Shown here: one piece after another, positions 56,802-64,000 of the stretch
How the letters are laid out: every line of letters starts with the position of its first letter
How positions within the stretch are numbered: position 1 is the stretch's first letter
Assembly (NCBI GenBank): GCA_950295325.1
Contig: OX485803.1
Span: forward strand, 29,627,554 to 29,691,553
DNA from: Polytrichum commune
Lineage: Eukaryota; Streptophyta; Polytrichopsida; Polytrichales; Polytrichaceae
DNA: 64,000 nt
Direction of reading: 5' to 3'
Translations under genes and position numbers: made by a program
Notes under the pieces: model-generated
Database searches by the model: none
What the model was told of the DNA's origin: nothing
The model's input: the letters and a program-made list of their open reading frames with translations, nothing else

Positions 56802-58382
56802 TGTGAGCCCAATATGGTGCCCACAAGTGTTTTTAGGCTTAGAATTCATTAAGTATCAGCATTTGAAATTTCATTGCATACAGTGAAAAACATAAACAAA
56901 GTGAGGTTGGATTGGATTGCTATTTAATACTTAAGCTAGTATTCAGGGCTTATTGGGGTTAGGAGGTAGGATGGGAATTAGTTAGGGAGTAGTTTTAATA
57001 AGGATGGTAGTCGCAAGGGGGACTTCGGAGCTGGGTTGAATCGGCCTTATTGAGGTTGGTAAGTGTTCATTTAAGGGTGGGGTGCACTGCACCCCTAGGT
57101 TTTCACGGGACTCGGACCAGGGGGTTACGGTTGAGGGCGGCAGCTCGGGGAAGGGTCTGCTCTCTTTGGTTTTTGAGAAAACAGGGGGCTCTCTCGGTGC
57201 TGGGAATGGGATATGGCGACAGAAGCTAGCGGCCGGAAGAGGAATGCCCTTTGTGAAGGCCGCTGGTTGCCGAAGGGTGGAAGGCTGCTGGCAGTTCGGA
57301 TGTGAGGGCGGAATGGATGGGCCACCAGGGGGATTTTTGAGAGATAACAACTGAGGGAGAAACGACCAGGGATGAGGGAGAGCAGCTGGGTTTGCTTCAC
57401 CGCCTCTGCCAGGAAAACCTAGATTTAGATGGGACACCGACACGGAGGCTGGGGCGAGGGTGCTTCACAGACTGCCCACGCCCACATTGAGATCGAAATT
57501 AAAGCTCCAGATGCAGAAATGTGCAAGGGCACGAAGGAGGCTGAGCAATGGCCCATTTCCTCAGATCAGTATGAGAAGACTAGGTGTAAAATCTCCTCAG
57601 TGCGCACAATGCTGGGGGAAGGAGGAATTCTGTAGGAATGGCAGCAACGGGGGTGAATGTCAATCAATCAGTGGGAAAGGCCGGTGCAGGGGATTCGTTC
57701 GGAAACGTTGCCTCTCCCTGTCTGATCTTGGAAAGTGGGTGTTGGGTGGACTGCAATGTGCTTAGAGCATGGTAGCTGGGAGGAGGGAGCAGCGGAAGCC
57801 ATGCCCTTCATTACTGCGGACAAGTGGCAGATACGTATAGCAGGGACCGGTTAGGCAGAGGCTGCCAGGGCCATCCACCGAAGTGCCAAGGCTGCTGGGC
57901 AAACTGAAGCCGAAGGCAGAGGCTTCACTTGAGGGACAGTGGTAGCGCTGGGAGGAGAAGCAGATGGCCGATTCGGGGATTAGTGCAAGCTAGTCTTTAA
58001 GTGGGGGTTTAAGTTAGTAGAAGGGCTAGTCAGAAGGTTAAAGGGTTTAATTAAGGACGGGTGGAATCAGTAGGGTACCTGGTGTTGAACAATTCCAACG
58101 ATGTACAAGATTTAGGACATTTTGTGATTTAGATGATAGGGATTGGATTTGGGGTGTTGAATTGTGCAATGTGAAGACCACTTGCCACAATCACTGAGCC
58201 GGAGTATGTCTCAATACTCAAGAAATTCAGTGACTTAATAAAGAGTTGTGTGTTCAAAATTCACATCGGGAAGCGGTGGGAGTTAGATCCCTAGGCAATG
58301 TGGATTGAGTAAGTACATGTGAGTTGTGGACCTCGACCCGGACTACGACGCATAAGGGTGGGGGTTTGTGGCTGACACTAGT
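56797..58382. repeat. target duplications (CTAGT) flanking solo LTR D
   Basis: CTAGT at 56797-56801 and 58378-58382 flanks LTR D exactly. Confidence 0.85.
56802..58377 (+). mobile_element. solo LTR D of the TGTGAG family, the most diverged copy
   Basis: It runs from TGTGAGCCCAATATGG to GTGGCTGACA, with a perfect CTAGT duplication. The end block reads CCCGGACTACGACGCATAAG. The middle (about 57000-57960) is GC-rich and unlike the other copies. It has no minisatellite and no small conserved ORF. Open frames of 70 to 150 codons in this part run on both strands and have no domain, so they are not called as genes. Confidence 0.85.
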
Positions 58383-59084
58383 CCTTGAGAGATAAATGAT
58401 GCTACACAATTACATCCCAATTTCAATAAACAATCACTATCCCCGGCTCTACATAATTCAACTTTAGGTTTAACATACAACATACTAGACTTTATTCTAG
58501 TAAGCTTATCCTTGGACAATGTGAGTCACACTTGAAGAAAAGATTGGAGGTTGTAGGAGTTGGTGACCCTAACAAAACATACACCAATCCCACTCTCGTA
58601 TTTGGTATGAACAAAAGTAGGCAGTAGTCATGATCATTGAGCAACACCAACCAACTTGGTTGAACCGAAATACAGTGTAAGTGATAATGCAGAAACAAAG
58701 GTGAGAGAGTGGCTAAAAACTGTTGATGTTGAAGATGAAGATGAAGATAGGCACCGTAAACCGACGTCCAAATGCTAAGACGACCCCCAAAACACCACAG
58801 TTTGCATCAACAATCTCATTACCGGAACAAGGAAGGATTTATGAACACCATATAAAATAAAAGTAATGTGTTTACTACCTTATCATATATGATTCAACCT
58901 AATACCTACATATGATTCCTTAATAGAACAACTTTTTGCCTCATTAGAAGCTTACTGTAAAGATGGCAGAGCCTTATCTTGCCAATGCTTACACCTAGTA
59001 TAAGAAATTTCTCTCTTGGGAATATGTGCCATCCCTGGTAATGATCCTAGGTAGACTAAAGGCCCTCTAATGGAACGGCCTGAA
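58383..59084. other. sequence downstream of the P450 gene, no gene seen
   Basis: No coding domain was recognised. The last part before 59085 would be the 3' untranslated region of the minus-strand P450. Confidence 0.5.
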
Positions 59085-60958
59085 TCAATACAAACTGCTC
59101 TGCAAACGAGGTGTTGCGACCGCGACCACGGACTCCGCAATCGGCCCTTCCGCTCGGTACCTCTCCACCATGCTCATGGATTTGTGGTCCACTCCTGGAG
59201 CTGGGCTCCAATCGAACGCCTGCACGAGCGATGCAAGGCCGAATTGCATCGTGATGCTGCCAAGGTTCATGCCGACACACCCACGACGGCCGTAGCCAAA
59301 CGTCAAGAGCTCAAAGGTGGTGCTTCTAACTGTGGGTGCAGCGGTGTCTTTTTCAAACTGTAAGAATCGATCCGGATTGAACTCATTGGGATTCTCCCAC
59401 GATGCCGGATCGCGACCAATGGCAAAAATGTTGATCATCACATTTGAGTTTGCAGGAATGTCGTAACCTTGCACACGTGTAGCCTTTGGGTTCGTGTGTG
59501 GTAAAGTCATAGGAATAGGCGGGTGTAGACGGAATGTTTCTTTCACGAAAGCTTGCAAGTATGGTAGGTTTGGCAAGTCAGCCTCCTGCACTAGCCGATC
59601 TCTTCCTACAACTCTATCAAGCTCTTCGTGTACTTTTTTGAGGATGTGGGGATAGTGAATGAGCTCCGCCAGTCCCCACTCCAAGGATGTTGCAGTTGTG
59701 TTAGTTCCTCCAGCAAGTAAATTCTGCACATTGAACACAAAACTCTCAAAACTACACCGAGACATATACTTGAGCGACTCCATTCCTAAACCGCGTGTTG
59801 GAAATCAAAATTTGAATTAAGATTTTGAAGATTTGACATCAAAGCTTACCCCACAAAAGAAATGCATGAACATCTTCTGAGGACCTTCTAATGTGGAGGA
59901 TTCCTTGTATGCTACTCACAATGTGTTTGGTTGAAGCTGCTTTAGTGGAGTGATTTAGCTAAAGGAGACTCACAAAACAGCAACCTCATCTTGATTACTT
60001 TCCAAAGCATGGGTTGGTGATTGCGTACCATGACGACAGCCATGATCGATTTGCTGTCAAGAGTTTCACCTTGGTCTAGAAGAACATCGAGAAAAGGTTT
60101 GACTCCCGTCCCTTTGATGGAACCGTTGGGCATTAATCCTGCCCTCCACTTAATCAGGATATCGGAGAAGACCTTCTCAAATTTCCCCCGCGCTATCTTC
60201 ATCTTCTTCTCAATGCCCTGCAAGTCGAATGGCGCCAAAGCAGGGATGAAGTCACTGATATTAAATGTCCCCCCGAGCGCCAACGCCTCCATGACGCATT
60301 TCCTAAGTTCCTCCTCAAAATCAATATCAATGCCCCCAACGTCGCTGCGTGATGATGTTTTTTCATCATGCTTCCCAAATATTATTTGGTACATGTTGTT
60401 CCAGGTGAGTGTGCCCACGATGGGTCGTAGCGTGACGAGCTCACCTCTCCCACTGATCTCCATGATGCTCTTCACCATGAAGGCCACCTCCTCGTGTCGT
60501 CCACCTGAAATTTCTTTGAGCCTTGACGCGCTAAGAACCTCCGTCGTGCATAACTTGCGGAGTAGACGCCTACAATCTTCGTTGGATGAGAAAGTAATGC
60601 CCGTGTAGTCGAGACCCACGTACTTGCCAACCGCCAACAAAGGCCTCGACAAAAACTCCGCATCATGCACTTTTAAAAACTCTCGAGCCATGTCTGCGTT
60701 CGACGCAAACATATAGTTCTGAGTCCCCAAGCGCATGTACATAAGTGGCCCGAACTTTCTTGCAAGCTCTTGCAAGGCGCGATGGGGCATGGTTGACCTT
60801 AAAGTGAACAAGGAACCGACGATCGGCCAGTTGCGCGGTCCGGGCGGGAGTTTAGGCCTCTTGAATATGAAGTCACCCCAAATCTGCTTCACAAAGGTGA
60901 GGTAGATGAAGATCATGCCCACCCCAAGGTTGACAAGGTACCAAGAAGAGAGCTCCAT
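59085..60958 (-). CDS. cytochrome P450 monooxygenase, plant A-type-like, two exons
   Basis: Exons 60958-60029 and 59723-59085 join across a 305-base GT/AG intron (donor GTACGC, acceptor AATGTGCAG) to give 522 residues, the usual length. A hydrophobic N-terminal anchor (residues 5-25) is followed by the proline-rich hinge KLPPGPRNWPIVGSL, so it is an ER-membrane enzyme. The I-helix oxygen motif AGGTNT is at about 314-319, the K-helix E372-R375 in KETFRLHPP, the PERF-like FNPDRF at about 425, and the haem loop FGYGRRGCVG with Cys459. It oxidises an unknown small molecule with electrons from a P450 reductase. No stop or shift is seen, so it is likely functional. Family assignment (CYP number) was not attempted. 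Confidence 0.93.
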
Positions 60959-61145
60959 CGTGGAGATTTCAGATTTCAGTTACCACTCAAGGCTGCACAC
61001 AAGCGAGACAACGCATATTCGAAATGAGAACCGCTATTAGCAACTTGAAGAAAACGAACACACTAAATAACCAATGAGAAGAGCAGCGCTTTGGCCACCT
61101 ACTCAAACTAGTTATGGTCATAACTGACATCATAACTGACATACT
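60959..61145. promoter_or_regulatory. upstream region of the P450 gene (copy 1 of a duplicated block)
   Basis: The stretch directly before the ATG includes the presumed 5' leader and proximal promoter. About 150 bases (60965-61115) are repeated at about 61465-61617 with few differences. A clear TATA box is not visible near the start. GACATCATAACTGACAT-type repeats occur at 61126-61146. Confidence 0.5.
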
Positions 61146-61459
61146 CATGTTCAGAGTCATACTTTTGGGTCCGATGTCACGTTATTGTCACAAGACGTCA
61201 TGTGATGTCACAAACATTGACATGAAATCGTTGAGTTTACATAGACACAACGAATCCTTAGCCTCAAAATTGTGGATAAACTAGACCACATGTGATCCTT
61301 CCATTACTTTATCAAGAAATGCTAGAAAGTGGAATGTGGGGATTACTATTGTAAATTAAAAATCTCCCCCCCCCCCCCCATTAAAGCTATCTTTTAGCCC
61401 ATTATGTTTGTGTCACTCCATGGATAAGAAAGTAGTGTATGACTCAACAACTCGATGTT

Positions 61460-61640
61460 ATGGAGATTTTAGATTTCAGTTACCACTCAAGGCTGCACAG
61501 AAGCGAGACAATGCATCTTTGAAATTAGGACCATAATTAGCATCTTGGAGAAAACAAACACACTAAATAACCAATGAGAAGAGCAGCTCTTCGTCCACCT
61601 ACTCAAACTAGTTATCATGCTAACTGACATACTTATGCTC
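61460..61640. repeat. second copy of the P450 upstream block
   Basis: This segment repeats the sequence before the P450 ATG in the same orientation (AGATTTCAGTTACCACTCAAG, AACACACTAAATAACC and CTACTCAAACTAGTTAT shared), offset by about 500 bases. No P450 coding sequence follows it. It is either a promoter-only duplication or the remnant of a tandem gene copy. Confidence 0.8.
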
Positions 61641-64000
61641 GTTATCAGTTGTAAACGATCGGCTCACATTAGACAAAATCCAAGAACTATGGATGGCACC
61701 ATGCCTGACAAATTGGATGACAAATTGCAACGAGATCTGGCCAGCAATCTGTTCTTGGATGAGCGATTGGTTTAAGTCAAGGATTTTGCAGAAACCAGTC
61801 AGTTTGGATTCTTTGTATCATCTGCTAGTAATCTAGTATGTGCAAATTCCGATTCACCAGGTCCATGAACGGGGAGATCCGACCGCTTGTTCTAGATAAG
61901 CCGGTTGAGTTAGAGAAAGCACGGGTTCAAGTTGAAGTGACTTTGCCAATTATTCTGTAGGAATCCACAAAATATACTATAAATCAATAACAAAGCACAG
62001 AGAGATATCAACATGTAACAGGTTGGACTTGGATATACTTGGATCTCCACCGATTTTGTCCAAAATGTCACCGGACAATGCACCGCAATGTCACGAGGAC
62101 GACTGATATGCATCAGAGCATAATTGATCCTTGGAAGGACGTTCTTTCCACAATTCTAATTTCATGATTTTTTAATTTCAAAAATCGATGTCCGCCATCT
62201 CCATGAAAGCAAGCAAAGTCATGGATGGAGGGATCCATCATGGCGGGGGAGCATTTTTAAAACACAAACCGACGTCTTCCCAATCTCTTCAGCAGAAATG
62301 GACCCAATTGACTAGACTCAAACTCCCATTTGTGCAGTACTATGTATAGACTAACCCTCAATAATTCCAACATGCACTCCAATGCACTTGGACCTTTCAT
62401 ATCGCCCTTGGTGTTGATGGCTTTTAAACTTGCTATCACCAACATGTATCTTTTTGAATGGTCACTTGTATGTGGAGGCCAAATGCTCAACTCTAATGAA
62501 GATGCTGGACGAAAAATATCTAAAATTAAATTTGAGAACTTCCAACAATCTCAAAGTTGAAGTTTTCTCTTGTGGATTCTATCCATGAGCAAACTGGTTA
62601 CCCATAATTAATTTGAGTAAGTGGGTGTCTCGCTGCTACTGCAGCTCGTCATCCACTCTCCTCTCACCAATCATGTTGTAGGCCATCTCAATTTGCTCCA
62701 TGCACACTTTGGAAGCAAATTAGAATGTTCAAGAGAAGAAAAGAATCTATCTGAGATAACAATATTCCAGATCCGATCAATCCTGATTTTTGCATTGAAT
62801 TGAATTACTACTCCAAGCGTGTTATATGAATCCTGGAACTAAGCTGACTGGAGGACATCTCAACACTTCTTAACTGCAATGAGAAGCACTCGAGGACATT
62901 AGCACTCAAGTGAGACTCCATGCAAAGGGCCACGTGTCCTCTGACACTAAGAAATGACAATATCTCTGCAACGGAGGGACACATCTAGTTCACCAGCTCC
63001 CCTTCTCTCTCAGGAGGATAACTTTGCACTCAAACAGGTCGATGCACAAGTTCAAGTGTACACATCTCGATTTCTGCAACGTAGTAATAGAAAGTGTCAT
63101 AGGACAAGATTATTTTCCTTTCACTGAAGACAAGGGGTTGTAATTGCTGCTTACTTCCTTCCGTCGCCACGAAACTAAACACACCCTCCTTGTGCGTAAA
63201 AGAAATACACTTCTAGAGCTGCAGCACATGAACACAACACCTGAATGAGTACCACTCTTCTATAAATAAGCTTTCAGATTGTTGAATGTTCTACTCTTGT
63301 GACAAACAACATGGACCTCTAGCAGATTCATAAAGTCGCCCACTGTTTGGACCAGCACTGGTTTGATGATGATACTTACAAGCAGCTTGAATGTCAGACG
63401 AAACTTAGCCTATCCTACCCCGGCGTGATCGATGAATTGGGAGAACCGGACAGTTGAACCGTTGAAGTTGACAACATGTAACAAGTTGGATGAATGTTCA
63501 ACATGTAACGAGTTGGCACGATGTACACCCTTGTTGACTCCTAAGTCAACCTTGTTGAGAAAACCTTGGTGAAGCACGTGAATGATACTTTGTCTAGATA
63601 AGACTTTTGTTACCATTTCAGTACATTTGAGGTCAAGACCAAGGAACGGTGAGTGGCAGCAGTTAGTTAGAAGCTAGCCAGTTGATTTTGAGAATTTCCG
63701 AATGAAATAGACATGTTTAGGAAGGAGTTCCGGAAGGAAAATCAAGGTTTTTGGAAATGGGCCAATTAGGAAAAATAGATGCCGGCAATAGGCAAGTTGC
63801 CCCGGAGTATCCACGGCAAATTACGGATTGAAAGGCATTTTTCACGTTGGGCAGCCTACCAAACATATATTATTTAGAATTTTTTTTTAATACTATGTAT
63901 AGAACTGGGTGCAAGCACGGTAAAGTGGACAACTCCTGATCCCTGCCTAGTGTTAAGTGAAAGTGATTCAATTTTATGTACTAACTTTGAATTTTGTGAA
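61641..64000. other. right-end sequence, no gene supported
   Basis: Open frames are shorter than about 80 codons, are found on both strands, and have no domain. A TATA-like CTATAAATAAG lies near 63261, with nothing convincing downstream. Confidence 0.45.

Noticed and set aside
56982..57765. Several open frames of 70 to 153 codons on both strands
   Set aside because: They lie in the GC-rich middle of solo LTR D, overlap each other on opposite strands and show no family resemblance.

Overview
The window is nuclear DNA from a land plant or close streptophyte relative, most likely bryophyte- or lycophyte-grade. The evidence is spliced genes with GT/AG introns, a plant A-type cytochrome P450 with one intron, a short tract of plant-type telomeric repeat (TTTAGGG), and dense nested LTR retrotransposons. 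The species cannot be named from sequence alone. Only one intact-looking host gene is visible, the P450 at 59085-60958 on the minus strand. A partial exon of another gene touches the left edge (1-154, minus).

Regions: 155-14279 is gene-poor, with tandem repeats and a foldback DNA element (10123-12234, 8-bp target duplication) that carries an LTR-like insertion. From 14280 to 55739 lie the scattered pieces of a decayed SWIM-zinc-finger repeat gene, broken by mobile elements. The main intruder is a minus-strand Ty3/gypsy element (16411 to about 50123) with the order gag, protease, C5 DNA methyltransferase, RT, RNase H, integrase, PHD finger. Its integrase is split by a solo LTR (18111-41421, duplication TCAAA). 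That LTR is split by a Ty1/copia element (18591-40923, duplication GTCTG). The copia gag is split by a 15.9-kb DNA transposon (21231-37154, duplication ACCT). The target duplications give the order of events directly.

The DNA transposon is the most unusual object here. It has about 113-bp terminal inverted repeats and a spliced transposase of about 1016 residues resembling the DUF7869 family; its 4-bp duplication is like that of Sola elements. It also carries a long spliced cargo gene with a DGQH motif recalling ParB/DGQHR proteins, a coiled coil, and an FCP1/SCP-like phosphatase domain. About thirty copies of a palindrome, arms TTTACGAACG and CGTTCGTAAA around a variable dinucleotide, occur in this element and, as far as I could see by eye, nowhere else in the window. 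They cluster upstream of both genes and close to splice sites in every cargo-gene intron, which suggests sites for an element-encoded factor or an RNA hairpin code.

A second theme is a family of five related LTRs (14368-15809, 45179-46657, 48163-49692, 52667-54016, 56802-58377). Four are solo LTRs with perfect or one-mismatch 5-bp duplications. Each of four carries its own private minisatellite, and three share a small ORF whose differences fall largely at silent positions. The right end (59085-64000) holds the P450, a second copy of its upstream region, and otherwise featureless sequence.
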